DNA of 53,204 bases from JAGQOZ01 sp041399205. GTDB lineage: Bacteria > Planctomycetota > Planctomycetia > Pirellulales > Pirellulaceae. The notes below the pieces were generated by a model. That model had not been told where the DNA came from, did no database searches, and saw only the letters and a list, made by a program, of their open reading frames with translations. Both the position numbers and the translations under genes were made by a program. Shown here in pieces: positions 44,430-53,204 of the stretch; the first letter of the stretch is position 1, and each line of letters begins with the position of its first letter. The stretch is taken from positions 1-53,204 of the forward strand of contig JAWKTK010000036.1 of assembly GCA_041399205.1 (NCBI GenBank), given 5' to 3'.

Positions 44430-46046
44430 TCACTCACCCGACAAGTCGCTCCACGTCAGGTTGAACTTGGCCAGATATTTGCGAAGTCGATCGGCATCGT
44501 TTGGTTTGGCTTTGGATTGTCGCGACGCCTGAAAGAGCGTTCGTCCAGCGGAAGACAGGTTCTTGCAGCGGCGACAAGTGCGAATCACTTCGGCTAACTG
44601 GACTCGATCAAAAACGTCGATTCGGTCTACCGCGTCTTCGCCCAGAATGTCACTCAGCAACGTTGTATCATCGTTCTTAGGAGCGGCACTGGCAGGCTGC
44701 CACAGAGATTGCAGTCGATGAATTTCTTCAGAAACGATTTCCAAGTTGATCCGACCGCCAGGCGCTAATGTGGCCATCCGAACGACGGCGGCGCCGAGGT
44801 CGCGGAAATTACCGCTCCAAGTGGTCGAAGGTTCTAACGCGAACCGCAGGAAAGCTTGCTTGGCTTCGGCATTGATGGTGACCTTGCGGCCCTGTTCGTT
44901 CGAAAATCGTTCCAATTCATACGTCAAATTCGGTTCAATGTCTTCCGTTCGCTCGGCGAGCCCAGGAAGTGCGAACGTCCACAGATTGATTCTGGCGAAT
45001 AAGTCTTCTCGGAATCGTCCTTCCGCTACCGCTTGCCGCAAGTCTCGATTGGTGCCAGCCATCAACTGAAAATGGCTCGTCGCGGTTTGATCGGAGCCGA
45101 CCGGCAGAAACTCCTTCTCTTCGATCGCGCGTAGCAGCATGGCTTGTTCGTCCAGGCCAAGTTCCCCGATTTCGTCCAAGAACAGAACGCCTTTGTCTGC
45201 GGCCATCAGTAGTCCCGGACGAGCCTGCTGTGCGCCCGTGAAGGCGCCCTTAGTATGTCCGAACAACGTGGACATCGCCTGGTCACCTCGCAACGTGGCG
45301 CAATTCACAGAAACGAATTCGCCAACAACCTGGGACCGTTTTTTCTTCAAGCGAAAGATACGGTTGGCCAATTGCGTCTTGCCAGCGCCGGTCGGTCCGG
45401 TTAGCAAGATGGGAGCCGACGTAGCGAGGGCCACTTGTTCAATCCGTTCTATCATTCGATTGAATGTTGGGCTGCGAGTTTCAATGCCGGCTTTCAGAAA
45501 CGAAAGGTCGGTCTGCTGTTCTTGCGCGAACCGCGTGGCCAGCGAATCATATTTGGACAGATCCAAATCGATGATCCGCATCTTGCCAGTTGGCAGTATC
45601 TTGTTTTTGAATCTCGCGGGCGACGTCTGGACCAATTGCGCCGGAAAGTGACGCGATTCGGTCAGCAGAAACAAACAGATCTGTTGGACGTGCGTGCCGG
45701 TGGTGATATGGACTAGGTATTGTTCTTCATCCGGTTGAAAGTCATAGTCCACAGCGAATTGGTGAAACGCCGCAAACACTTCCTCAAAGTCCCACGGATC
45801 TTTCACGGAAACTTGGTTAGGAATGACTTGCGTTTCGGGCGAAATGGATCGCATGTCGGCAGAAACTTGTTTGGCCAACTGCTGTTCGTTCGCACCGAAA
45901 AGCAATTCAAACCGATCAACCACAAAGTCTTCATGTTGACACAGCGAAACCGTCGGCCGCCACATGCTCCACCGGTCCGATTCCCGGCCTGAGTCGAGTT
46001 TGCTGCCAATTAGCCCGATGACGACGGTTTTTCGATGCTTATCCAT
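44430..46046 (-). CDS. rtcR: Sigma-54-dependent activator of the RNA-repair operon, CARF-AAA+
   Basis: Protein of 538 residues. The N-terminal part (about 1-180) is the CARF-like ligand-binding domain of RtcR (VVIGLIGSKLDSG, YLVHITTGTHVQQICLFLL). The AAA+ sigma-54 interaction domain has Walker A GPTGAGKTQLA, the GAFTGA loop and Walker B GVLFLDEIGEL, and a C-terminal DNA-binding segment follows. In Enterobacteria RtcR switches on rtcBA when RNA damage products are sensed. It is divergent from rtcB, which has a sigma-54 promoter, so the circuit is conserved. The ATG start lies where RtcR proteins begin (MDKHRKTVVIGLIGS); no good ribosome site is visible. Confidence 0.94.
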   Translation of the reverse strand: MDKHRKTVVIGLIGSKLDSGRESDRWSMWRPTVSLCQHEDFVVDRFELLFGANEQQLAKQVSADMRSISPETQVIPNQVSVKDPWDFEEVFAAFHQFAVDYDFQPDEEQYLVHITTGTHVQQICLFLLTESRHFPAQLVQTSPARFKNKILPTGKMRIIDLDLSKYDSLATRFAQEQQTDLSFLKAGIETRSPTFNRMIERIEQVALATSAPILLTGPTGAGKTQLANRIFRLKKKRSQVVGEFVSVNCATLRGDQAMSTLFGHTKGAFTGAQQARPGLLMAADKGVLFLDEIGELGLDEQAMLLRAIEEKEFLPVGSDQTATSHFQLMAGTNRDLRQAVAEGRFREDLFARINLWTFALPGLAERTEDIEPNLTYELERFSNEQGRKVTINAEAKQAFLRFALEPSTTWSGNFRDLGAAVVRMATLAPGGRINLEIVSEEIHRLQSLWQPASAAPKNDDTTLLSDILGEDAVDRIDVFDRVQLAEVIRTCRRCKNLSSAGRTLFQASRQSKAKPNDADRLRKYLAKFNLTWSDLSGE

Positions 46047-46172
46047 ATTTCTATTTTACGATACAAATGGATAATTTCCTAATTGCAAATCTCCGTCAAG
46101 ATGACAGTCAAATATGCCACAAGTCTTTGATGTATATACAGTTACAAAACATTCCAACTTTTTGGATCGATT

Positions 46173-46188
46173 TGGCATCTGGAATGCG
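46173..46188 (+). promoter_or_regulatory. Sigma-54 promoter of rtcB
   Basis: TGGCATCTGGAATGCG has the invariant GG (46174-46175) and GC (46186-46187) exactly 10 bases apart, close to the consensus TGGCAC-N5-TTGC. Transcription would start near 46199, giving a leader of about 75 bases before rtcB. RtcR-binding sites should lie between here and 46047 but I cannot identify them. Confidence 0.75.
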
Positions 46189-46273
46189 AATAGGACGCTT
46201 CGACAAACGAGGCCCGGGCCGAACGGCGGCTGGTTCTTTGCGTTGTCACAAAACCAAATCAGGAGAAATCAAC

Positions 46274-47791
46274 ATGACGACGACAACGACGTTGCCGCAG
46301 AACGATTCCAAATTTCGCATGATTCCTACGGGCGAAGCGACAGCAATGCTGACCGATGGTAGCAAGATGGTACCAATCACCGTTGTGGGAACCGAAGCGA
46401 TTCGCCAGACCTTTGACGACGTCTGTTTGCAGCAAGCGATCAACTCTCGCAAGGCACCTGGAGTGACCGACTTGGTATTGAATCCCGACGCGCATTTGGG
46501 CTACGGAGCTCCGGTGGGTTGCGTGATGGTTTCGCCTTCACACGTTTATCCCGGACCGGTTGGAGTCGACATCAAGTGTTCGATGAGCTTATTGCAATTG
46601 GACCTTCCGGAAGACGCGATTCAAGATCGCAAGACACGTCGCGCTATCATTTCTGCCATCTGTCAGCGAACACCAACGGGCGCTGGTCGAGGCCAACGTA
46701 GTGTGCCGAAGTCGCGCCGAGTAGATAAACAGCTCGGGAAGCAATTGGTTGTGGAAGGTGCCAGCCGAGATGTCTGTCAGCAGTTAGGAATTCCAGCCGA
46801 ATGGGCGGAACGCTGCGAAGACGCATCGCACGTAGGGCATGACGAAAGTCAAGACGCGTTGTCGAATCGATTGGACTGGCTGTTGTCGCAACGCCACATG
46901 AGCAACTTCGCGGATAAGATGCAACAGCTTGGTTCGTACGGTGGTGGCAACCATTTTGGCGAATGTGAAGTGGTGCGTGTTGCCGACGATACAGATTCGC
47001 AACGAATTGCAAAAACGTTTGGCCTGCAGGACGGACATGTCGCGTTCCTTTCGCACTGCGGTTCGCGAGGATTCGGACACAACCTGGCATCAGCCCAGTT
47101 CAAGACGCTGCAAGCAAAATTTGCAGCGTGGAGTATTCCGTTACCGGGAGACGATAAAGAATTGGTGTACGCTCCGTTGGGGACCCGTGAAGCGGACGCC
47201 TATTTGGATGATATGGCATTAGGAGCCAATTTCGCCACGGTGAATCACTTGTTGATCAATGCGTTGGTTTTGGAAGCATTTCAAGAAGTGTTGCCGGGAA
47301 CGACAGGGCGTTTGATCTACTTCATCAGTCACAACATTGCGAGAAAGGAAATTGTGGATGGAAAACCGGCGTGGGTGCATCGCAAAGGTGCAACTCGAGC
47401 ATTCCCGGCTGGGCATCATGCATTGCGAGATACTCCGTTTGAAGATACCGGACATCCGATTCTGTTGCCGGGAAATCCCGTTGATGGTTCGGCGGTGATG
47501 GTGGCTGCGGCAGGAGCGGAACAGTCTTGTTACAGTGTGAACCACGGTGCCGGACGCATGCTGGGACGAAGACAAGCCAAGCGAACGCTGGACCAAGCGA
47601 CGATCGACCAAAAGTTCGAACAACACGATATCCTGACCAACTGCCGAACCTACCCTAAGGATGAAGCGCCGGCAGCTTACAAGGATTTCAACGAAGTTTT
47701 GTCGTCAGTCAAAAAGGCCAATTTGGCCACCGAGGTCGCTCGGCTGGAAGCTCGATTCGTCATCAAAGACGCTTCGGACGCGGATGATTAA
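46274..47791 (+). CDS. rtcB: RNA-splicing ligase RtcB
   Basis: Protein of 505 residues. RtcB joins RNA ends with 2',3'-cyclic or 3'-phosphate to 5'-OH ends, using GTP and manganese. Metal and guanylate-binding residues are in place: His74 (PDAHLGYG), Asp99 and Cys102 (VDIKC), Asn226-His227 (GGGNHF), His261 (SHCGSRGFGH), His353 (ISHNIA), and the guanylylated His424 in NHGAGR. ATG 46274 has a perfect AGGAG eight bases upstream; the frame is open further 5' but that part contains the sigma-54 promoter. rtcA follows after 171 bp. Confidence 0.96.
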   Translation: MTTTTTLPQNDSKFRMIPTGEATAMLTDGSKMVPITVVGTEAIRQTFDDVCLQQAINSRKAPGVTDLVLNPDAHLGYGAPVGCVMVSPSHVYPGPVGVDIKCSMSLLQLDLPEDAIQDRKTRRAIISAICQRTPTGAGRGQRSVPKSRRVDKQLGKQLVVEGASRDVCQQLGIPAEWAERCEDASHVGHDESQDALSNRLDWLLSQRHMSNFADKMQQLGSYGGGNHFGECEVVRVADDTDSQRIAKTFGLQDGHVAFLSHCGSRGFGHNLASAQFKTLQAKFAAWSIPLPGDDKELVYAPLGTREADAYLDDMALGANFATVNHLLINALVLEAFQEVLPGTTGRLIYFISHNIARKEIVDGKPAWVHRKGATRAFPAGHHALRDTPFEDTGHPILLPGNPVDGSAVMVAAAGAEQSCYSVNHGAGRMLGRRQAKRTLDQATIDQKFEQHDILTNCRTYPKDEAPAAYKDFNEVLSSVKKANLATEVARLEARFVIKDASDADD

Positions 47792-47962
47792 GACGTAATG
47801 AACGGCAGGTTCGTCGCGCCGAATTGTGCGGCGCGGCGAACGGCTGGCGTGGAACCGGCTGGTGAACTCCTGTGAAGATTGCTGGTCTATGAATTACAAC
47901 CATGTGGCCAATCTCGCCTTATTCAGCAGGAAAATTCGCCAGGTAACGACAGGAAACAAGCC

Positions 47963-49000
47963 ATGATTGAAATCGACGGATCTGCGGGCGAAGGCGGCGG
48001 TCAAATCGTGCGCAGTTCACTAGCGCTTTCAGCCGTCACGGGAACGCCCGTGCGTATCAAGCGAATTCGTGCCAAACGGAAACGACCTGGTTTGTTACGA
48101 CAGCACTTGACCGCCGTGCAAGCGATTTCGCGCGTCTGTAACGCGACGGTTCGTGGCGACGTATTGGGTTCGAACGAATTGGAATTCCATCCGCAGGCCA
48201 TTCAAAGCGGTCACTTTGAATTTCGAATCGGATCCGCGGGCAGCGCCACGTTGGTTGCTCAAACCGTGCTACCTGCACTATGGCTAGCCGACGATCCGTC
48301 ACAGCTAATTGTTTCGGGAGGCACCCACAATCCGCTTGCGCCGCCATTTGATTATCTTGCGAATGTGTTCACTCCACTGGTAAATCGCATGGGCCCCACA
48401 ATGCAATGTTCATTGCAGTCGTACGGGTTTTATCCCGCAGGTGGCGGAAAGCTGACCGTACGAATCGAACCGGCGGCCGCTTGGCAAGGCATCAAGTTGG
48501 TCGACGCGATCGACGAGTGTTCGCCAAGCGTGACGGCGATTGTGTCCGATTTGCCCAGGTCGATTGCGGAACGAGAATGTCGAGCCATCCTGCGGAAGAC
48601 GGGCTGGCCGGAAGAAGCATTTCGCGTAGTGGAAGTCGAAAAACCGCAAGGGCCCGGGAATGTAGTGATGATTCAGCTGGATTCAGCGCAACTGAATGAA
48701 CTATTCATCGCGTTTGGCGAAGTTGGCAAGAAGGCCGAACACGTGGCCAGAAACGCACTCAAGCAAGCTCGAGACTATCAAGCCGGACGCCAACCCGTCG
48801 GACCTCATCTGGCAGACCAACTGATGTTGCCAATGGCATTGGCTGCTAGGCGAGGTGCCGCGAGTTCGTTTCGAACCGGTCGACTCACACCGCATGGTCT
48901 GACGCACTTAGAAATTATCCAGCGTTTTCTGAACGTGGATGTTGCGGTTCGCGACGAAGCGGACGAGAGTGTGTTGGTGTCGTTCGCGCCGGAAACATAG
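47963..49000 (+). CDS. rtcA: RNA 3'-terminal phosphate cyclase
   Basis: Protein of 345 residues, normal length. It converts RNA 3'-phosphates to 2',3'-cyclic phosphates with ATP, making ends that RtcB can join. Seen: GSAGEGGGQIVRSSLALS at the N-terminus, RPGLLRQHLTAVQA, GSAGSATLVAQTVLPAL, GGGKLTVRI, and the catalytic His in VGPHLADQLMLPMALA. ATG 47963 starts the conserved domain directly and has AGGA nine bases upstream; 28 in-frame residues upstream are not family-like. It is probably transcribed with rtcB from the sigma-54 promoter. Confidence 0.95.
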   Translation: MIEIDGSAGEGGGQIVRSSLALSAVTGTPVRIKRIRAKRKRPGLLRQHLTAVQAISRVCNATVRGDVLGSNELEFHPQAIQSGHFEFRIGSAGSATLVAQTVLPALWLADDPSQLIVSGGTHNPLAPPFDYLANVFTPLVNRMGPTMQCSLQSYGFYPAGGGKLTVRIEPAAAWQGIKLVDAIDECSPSVTAIVSDLPRSIAERECRAILRKTGWPEEAFRVVEVEKPQGPGNVVMIQLDSAQLNELFIAFGEVGKKAEHVARNALKQARDYQAGRQPVGPHLADQLMLPMALAARRGAASSFRTGRLTPHGLTHLEIIQRFLNVDVAVRDEADESVLVSFAPET

Positions 49001-49033
49001 TCAGCGTGGCCGAGCATGATTTTGGAAGCCAAC

Positions 49034-49297
49034 TTAAGGCGGATCAAAGCCGCCTGACCGAAACGGGTGGCAACGGCAAATACGCTTGATCCCTTTCCAC
49101 GAACCGGCCAGCGTGCCGTATTTCTCCATCGCTTGGATCCAGTACTGGCTGCACGTGGGCGAATAGCGACAATTCGCGCCCAGCAAGGGACTAATCCCGA
49201 TCTGATAAAAGCGAATAAAACGAATAATCAAGCGCCGGGCTACCGAGGGTGGCTGTTTCGTTGAATCTGGATTTCTTTCCAATGGAGGCTGACACAC
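49034..49297 (-). CDS. yidD: Membrane protein insertion efficiency factor YidD
   Basis: About 87 residues with the YidD core RLIIRFIRFYQIGISPLLG, CRYSPTCSQYWIQAMEKYG and KRICRCHPFRSGGFDPP. YidD is a small membrane-associated protein that helps YidC-dependent insertion of inner-membrane proteins. The GTG start at 49297 has AGGA ten bases upstream and gives the usual length. An ATG at 49411 is in frame but adds 38 unlike residues and overlaps the neighbouring gene. It is not beside yidC or rnpA here. Confidence 0.85.
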   Translation of the reverse strand: MCQPPLERNPDSTKQPPSVARRLIIRFIRFYQIGISPLLGANCRYSPTCSQYWIQAMEKYGTLAGSWKGIKRICRCHPFRSGGFDPP

Positions 49298-49383
49298 GAC
49301 TGATTTATCCTGAGATTTGTGCGCAAAATTTGCGGCTTGATTGGAAACGATGTCGTCACTTCTGTTACTGCGAGAATTCGAAT

Positions 49384-51219
49384 TTGACCGCCATTTTGGG
49401 AATATCGGCATTCTATCATGATTCGGCCGCAGCCTTGATCGTCGACGGCAAGATTGTGGCTGCCGCGCAGGAAGAACGATTCACTCGGAAAAAGCACGAT
49501 CCTTCGTTTCCTGAGCACGCCATTGACTTTTGCCTGGAAGCGAGTGGAATAACGCCAAATCAATTGGACTTGGTGGCCTTCTACGAAAAGCCACTGTTGA
49601 AGTTCGATCGTCTGTTGGAAACATATTTGGCGTTTGCCCCGCAAGGTTGGGCGTCGTTTTGCCAGGCGATGCCCACATGGCTTCGCGAAAAATTGTTCTT
49701 GGATCGGCAGATTCGAAAAGGATTGCAAAACGGATATCGTCGCCGCATTGTCTATGCCGAACATCACGAATCACACGCCGCCAGTGCTTTCTTTCCGTCT
49801 CCATTTGAACAAGCCGCCATCCTTACCTGCGATGGTGTAGGCGAATGGACGACGACTAGTTTTGGCGTGGGTAGTGGCAATACCATTTCGCTAACGCACG
49901 AACTTCGCTTTCCGCATTCGCTGGGACTGCTGTATTCCGCGTTTACGTATTACTGCGGATTTAAAGTCAATTCGGGCGAATACAAATTGATGGGCCTGGC
50001 ACCATACGGCGAACCTCGTTTTGCAGACACTATTCGCCAGCACTTGATTGACATCAAACCGGACGGTTCGTTTCAGCTGGACCTGTCCTACTTCAATTAC
50101 TGCCAAGGTCTGACCATGACGTCGAACAAGTTTCATCGACTCTTTGGTCGGAAGCCTCGTTCGCCCGAATCAGCCATCACGCCTTTGGATATGGATCTAG
50201 CAGCGTCGATCCAATTGGTGACCGAACAAATCCTGCTGGCGATGGCAAACCACGTTCACGCGGAAACCGGGCAGCGTAATCTCTGTTTGGCCGGAGGTGT
50301 CTCGTTGAATTGCGTGGCCAATGGACGGTTGCTCCGCGAAGGCCCGTTTGAAAAAATATGGGTGCAACCGGCGGCGGGTGACGCGGGCGGCGCATTGGGC
50401 GTGGCGCTGTTGACTTGGTACCAATTGTTGAAGAATGAACGCGAAGTCGATGCGCTGGATTCGCAGCGAGGTTCCTTCTTGGGGCCCCAGTTTTCGCCGG
50501 ACGAATGTGCACAGTTCCTGGAAGCGAAAGACGCGGTTTTTCGTCAATTCAAGGACGAAGCGGAATTGTGCGACTTTGTGGCAAAGCAGTTGAACGACCA
50601 AAAGATTGTCGGCTGGTTTCAAGGTGCAGCCGAATTCGGCCCACGAGCACTCGGCGCGCGCAGCATCCTGGGTGACGCGCGCAACCCAGACATGCAGCGC
50701 AGCATGAATTTGAAGACCAAGTTTCGCGAATCCTTTCGTCCGTTTGCGCCGGCCGTCTTACGCGATCATGCGGCGGACGTATTTGAAGTTAGGGACAACT
50801 TGGACAGCCCATACATGTTATTCGTGGCGCCGGTGGCGAAAAATCGCAGACACGAAATTGAAAGTGCGTCGGGCGCGCCAGGTTTAGAACGACGCAACGA
50901 AGTTCGTTCGGATGTGCCAGCCATTACCCACGTCGATTATTCCGCTCGCCTACAAACCATTGACCCCGCGCGGCACGGCTCGTTTTATCGGTTGGTCCAG
51001 CGGTTTCACGCCTTGACCGGATGTCCGTTGGTGGTGAATACCAGTTTCAATGTCCGAGGCGAACCGATTGTGGGATCCATCGACGATGCCTTTCGCTGTT
51101 TCCTGGCTACCAACATCGATTGCCTAGTACTGGAAAATTGTGTTGTCTTGAAGAGCGAACAACGCAACCCAATAACCGTGGATGCCGCTGCATACCTAAA
51201 TCAGTTCGAATTGGACTAG
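49384..51219 (+). CDS. Carbamoyltransferase (TobZ/NodU family)
   Basis: Protein of 611 residues if started at TTG 49384. The N-terminal Kae1-like domain begins TAILGISAFYHDSAAALIV and has the metal-binding HHESHAASAF near residue 130 and CDGVGEWTTTSFG. The C-terminal YrdC-like domain contains GWFQGAAEFGPRALGARSIL, FRPFAPAVL and NTSFNVRGEPIV. These enzymes transfer a carbamoyl group from carbamoyl phosphate through carbamoyl-AMP onto a hydroxyl of a sugar or metabolite. The TTG start matches where family members begin; an ATG at 49282 is in frame but the residues between are not family-like. An SxtJ-like gene and a DUF5989 gene follow closely. Confidence 0.92.
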   Translation: MTAILGISAFYHDSAAALIVDGKIVAAAQEERFTRKKHDPSFPEHAIDFCLEASGITPNQLDLVAFYEKPLLKFDRLLETYLAFAPQGWASFCQAMPTWLREKLFLDRQIRKGLQNGYRRRIVYAEHHESHAASAFFPSPFEQAAILTCDGVGEWTTTSFGVGSGNTISLTHELRFPHSLGLLYSAFTYYCGFKVNSGEYKLMGLAPYGEPRFADTIRQHLIDIKPDGSFQLDLSYFNYCQGLTMTSNKFHRLFGRKPRSPESAITPLDMDLAASIQLVTEQILLAMANHVHAETGQRNLCLAGGVSLNCVANGRLLREGPFEKIWVQPAAGDAGGALGVALLTWYQLLKNEREVDALDSQRGSFLGPQFSPDECAQFLEAKDAVFRQFKDEAELCDFVAKQLNDQKIVGWFQGAAEFGPRALGARSILGDARNPDMQRSMNLKTKFRESFRPFAPAVLRDHAADVFEVRDNLDSPYMLFVAPVAKNRRHEIESASGAPGLERRNEVRSDVPAITHVDYSARLQTIDPARHGSFYRLVQRFHALTGCPLVVNTSFNVRGEPIVGSIDDAFRCFLATNIDCLVLENCVVLKSEQRNPITVDAAAYLNQFELD

Positions 51220-51232
51220 AGGACGCGTCACG

Positions 51233-51640
51233 ATGCTGCCTGTAAAAAAAGATTTCAGTCAATCAGATCGACGCTGGTTCGGTCCACTGTTCCTGATGTT
51301 CCACGCCCTGTTGTACGTGATGCTGCGGCAGCGATTCGAAATTGGCGTACTGGTGTGGCCATGGGCCGGTGCGGTGGTGGCGATCGTGATTTGGTACTAC
51401 TCGATGCCAACTTGGCAGACCAAGATTTATCGAACTTGGCTGTTGGCGGTGGCCCCGATCGGCTATGTTGTGTCACTGGTGGCGATGTCGCTGGTCTTTT
51501 ATTTGGTAGTCACGCCAATCGGTTGGTTGGTCAAGATCTGCGGCGTCAGTTCGTTTCCAAGACAACGGGGCACCGTGACAACCTATTGGCAGTCACGGTC
51601 GGCACCACGCGACGCTAGATCTTACTTTCGCCAGTTTTAG
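51233..51640 (+). CDS. SxtJ-like membrane protein
   Basis: Protein of 135 residues with three or four hydrophobic segments (RWFGPLFLMFHALLYVML, WAGAVVAIVIWYYSM, WLLAVAPIGYVVSLVAMSL) and the pattern of SxtJ-family proteins, which accompany carbamoyltransferases in many bacteria. Function unknown. Starts 13 bp after the carbamoyltransferase stop with GAGG ten bases before ATG, so co-transcription is likely. Confidence 0.8.
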   Translation: MLPVKKDFSQSDRRWFGPLFLMFHALLYVMLRQRFEIGVLVWPWAGAVVAIVIWYYSMPTWQTKIYRTWLLAVAPIGYVVSLVAMSLVFYLVVTPIGWLVKICGVSSFPRQRGTVTTYWQSRSAPRDARSYFRQF

Positions 51641-51680
51641 AAATCACGTTGACGATCTTTGTTTTGCGAATCCTAGAATT

Positions 51681-51881
51681 ATGAATCACGAACGCCGCCC
51701 ACAAGATTTCATGGACGAATCAGAACAACCCAAGATGGGTATCATCCGCGAATTCTTTGACTTCTTGCGTTACAATGCCAAATGGTGGCTGACTCCGATC
51801 GTTGTAATCTTGCTGCTAATGGGCATCCTCATTGTGCTGGGCGGCACGAGCTTTGCGCCGTTCATTTATACGCTTTTCTAA
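51681..51881 (+). CDS. DUF5989 family small membrane protein
   Basis: Protein of 66 residues with one C-terminal membrane helix (LTPIVVILLLMGILIVLGG) preceded by REFFDFLRYNAKWW. It matches the small DUF5989 proteins commonly found after carbamoyltransferase and SxtJ genes. ATG 51681 is used; ATG 51711 (MDESEQPKMG) is possible. Function unknown. Confidence 0.8.
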   Translation: MNHERRPQDFMDESEQPKMGIIREFFDFLRYNAKWWLTPIVVILLLMGILIVLGGTSFAPFIYTLF

Positions 51882-52102
51882 GCGAAGTTCACCGGTTCCG
51901 TCCCTTCGATCAGCGGGCATCTGGTGTCAAAATCTAACGAACGGGCAACCTCTGCCGCGCCGGTCATGCGGACTATCGGGTTCGTTCGTATTGAAATTGT
52001 CTGTGGCGGTTGGGCCGAGCGTATTGTCCGATATTGACGAGGACGGACAAATCGACGACGACGGGCAAGTGCATCAAAACAGAAACGGACGATGGATCGC
52101 CG

Positions 52103-53204
52103 ATGAATAACTCAAAGCTGGACCGCCGCGCCGTTTTGAAGCTGGCTGCCGCGACAACAACTGTGGTTTCTTCGACTGACGCAACTCAGGCCCGGAGCGT
52201 GTCCGAGAATAAAGCTCGGATTCGCGCTAAATTGGGACAGACTGATTCGACCGTTCTGAAACGAACAGCGGCGGCGGACTATCGCACCAGTTTGGCTCGG
52301 TTTGGAGGACAATTGGCGAATTCGCCGGATGAACTTTTGCGTGATACACAGTCGATTGATGTAGTGGTCATTGGTTCGGGCTATGGTGGTTCCATTCTGG
52401 CCGCTCGTTTGGCACCAAGACTGTACCCTGGCAGACGATTGATTGTCTTGGAACGAGGCCGCGAGTGTCTTCCGGGAACGTTTCCCGATACGCTGCGAGG
52501 CTGTGTGGCGGACTTGCGGCAGCGACCGTTTTCATCGGCGGCGCTCTCACTGAAGAATCCGCTGGGGCTGCTGGATCTGTGCAGTAGTCCAGACATTAAT
52601 GTTATCAGCGGCAGCGGGCTCGGAGGAACTTCGCTGGTTAATGCGAATGTGGCCGCTGTTCCAGATCGAGATGTTTTTGCGCAAGATCCTTGGCCTCGCG
52701 TTTTTCACGACGCCACGGAACTGGATCTGGGATTTCGTCTGGCCGCTTACGAATTGAACTTGCAATACTCGCCATGCGATACCGCTAAGACGAAAGCACT
52801 CGCACGCATCGGCCAATCACTCAACATTCCTAGCGAACCGGCATTGGTCGCCGTGACGCATCAGGGCCGAGGACTATCAGCGAACCGAAGAAATCGCCAA
52901 GGCATGCTGCAGCGTCCGTGTACCATGTGCGGCGACTGCGCTACTGGTTGCAACGTCGGCGCGAAGAATACTCTGCAAATGAACTATCTACCGCTGGCCA
53001 AATCGTTTGGCGCGGAAATGTATCCGCAAACGGAGGTGCGTAGCATCCACAAAACCTCGGCTGGCTATTGTGTGGAATTCGTTCAATGGATTTCTACCGA
53101 AAACGGACTAACGCAACGGCGTGGCCGTGTCTTCGCGAAAATGGTAATCCTGGCTGCTGGCAGCATTGGTTCGACAGAATTGCTGTTGCGTTCGCAAACT
53201 ACAA
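52103..53204 (+). CDS. GMC-type oxidoreductase, 3' end outside the window
   Basis: The first 367 residues of a flavoprotein; the frame is open to the right edge. An N-terminal twin-arginine-like DRRAVLKLAAATT suggests export. The FAD-binding motif is DVVVIGSGYGGSILAARLA near residue 90, then GLGGTSLVNANV. A Cys cluster CTMCGDCATGCNVGAKNT near residue 273 is known from GMC relatives of the cholesterol-oxidase type and may bind an iron-sulfur cluster. AGSIGSTELLLRS lies at the visible end. Substrate unknown. ATG 52103 overlaps the stop of a short unrecognised frame (ATGAATAA). Separated by 221 bp from the DUF5989 gene. Confidence 0.9.
   Translation, partial: MNNSKLDRRAVLKLAAATTTVVSSTDATQARSVSENKARIRAKLGQTDSTVLKRTAAADYRTSLARFGGQLANSPDELLRDTQSIDVVVIGSGYGGSILAARLAPRLYPGRRLIVLERGRECLPGTFPDTLRGCVADLRQRPFSSAALSLKNPLGLLDLCSSPDINVISGSGLGGTSLVNANVAAVPDRDVFAQDPWPRVFHDATELDLGFRLAAYELNLQYSPCDTAKTKALARIGQSLNIPSEPALVAVTHQGRGLSANRRNRQGMLQRPCTMCGDCATGCNVGAKNTLQMNYLPLAKSFGAEMYPQTEVRSIHKTSAGYCVEFVQWISTENGLTQRRGRVFAKMVILAAGSIGSTELLLRSQTT

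Overview
The window looks like a chromosome segment of a planctomycete of the Pirellulales type. The reasons are the gene families: Ser/Thr kinases fused to WD40 propellers and paired with short ECF sigma factors, exported proteins with dockerin-like EF-hand loops and a PEP-CTERM tail, the planctomycete cytochrome/DUF1549/DUF1553 proteins with DUF1501 partners, DUF1080, and Gfo/Idh/MocA oxidoreductases. Assignment below order level is not possible from the sequence alone.

Region 1 (1-26.6 kb) is an array of repeated signalling modules. Each module has a small ECF sigma factor (s1-s4), a kinase-TM-WD40 protein just downstream (K1-K4; the end of another, K0, enters at the left edge), and an exported dockerin/PEP-CTERM protein (A-E). 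B, C and E are divergent from s2, s3 and s4. A lies downstream of s1-K1 on the same strand, and D stands alone. Reading the intergenic DNA, I find the same bipartite promoter, a -35 element, 16 bp (17 in C) and a -10 core CGCAT, in front of all four kinase genes and all five surface-protein genes. Its -35 differs between modules but matches within each module: TGAGGTG for K1 and A, CGGACA for K2 and B, GGGAAA or TGGAAA for K3 and C, GGGAAA for K4, E and D. The differences follow the recognition-helix residues of the neighbouring sigma factors (TAERYW, TAHDRW, TAHRHW, TAHRHW). I infer parallel, insulated circuits in which each ECF factor transcribes its own kinase and its own cell-surface protein. 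No anti-sigma gene is present, so the kinase is the likely controller. The five surface proteins have different ectodomains but a nearly identical 197-bp segment near their 3' ends, which suggests gene conversion.

Region 2 (26.9-36.5 kb) holds an intact PSCyt1/DUF1549/DUF1553 gene followed by nine tandem 28-bp hairpin repeats, two hypothetical genes, a DUF1501 gene, ilvD, a DUF1080 lipoprotein and a HAD hydrolase. Region 3 (36.6-44.3 kb) is a decayed block of five genes carrying frameshifts or stops, including a second DUF1553/DUF1501 pair, a Dabb-domain gene and a Gfo/Idh/MocA gene. An intact LURP-one-related gene sits among them.

Region 4 (44.4-49.0 kb) is an RNA-repair locus: rtcR, divergent from rtcB and rtcA, with a good sigma-54 promoter before rtcB. 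Region 5 (49.0-53.2 kb) has yidD, a carbamoyltransferase, an SxtJ-like protein and a DUF5989 protein, and the start of a GMC oxidoreductase that runs off the right edge.
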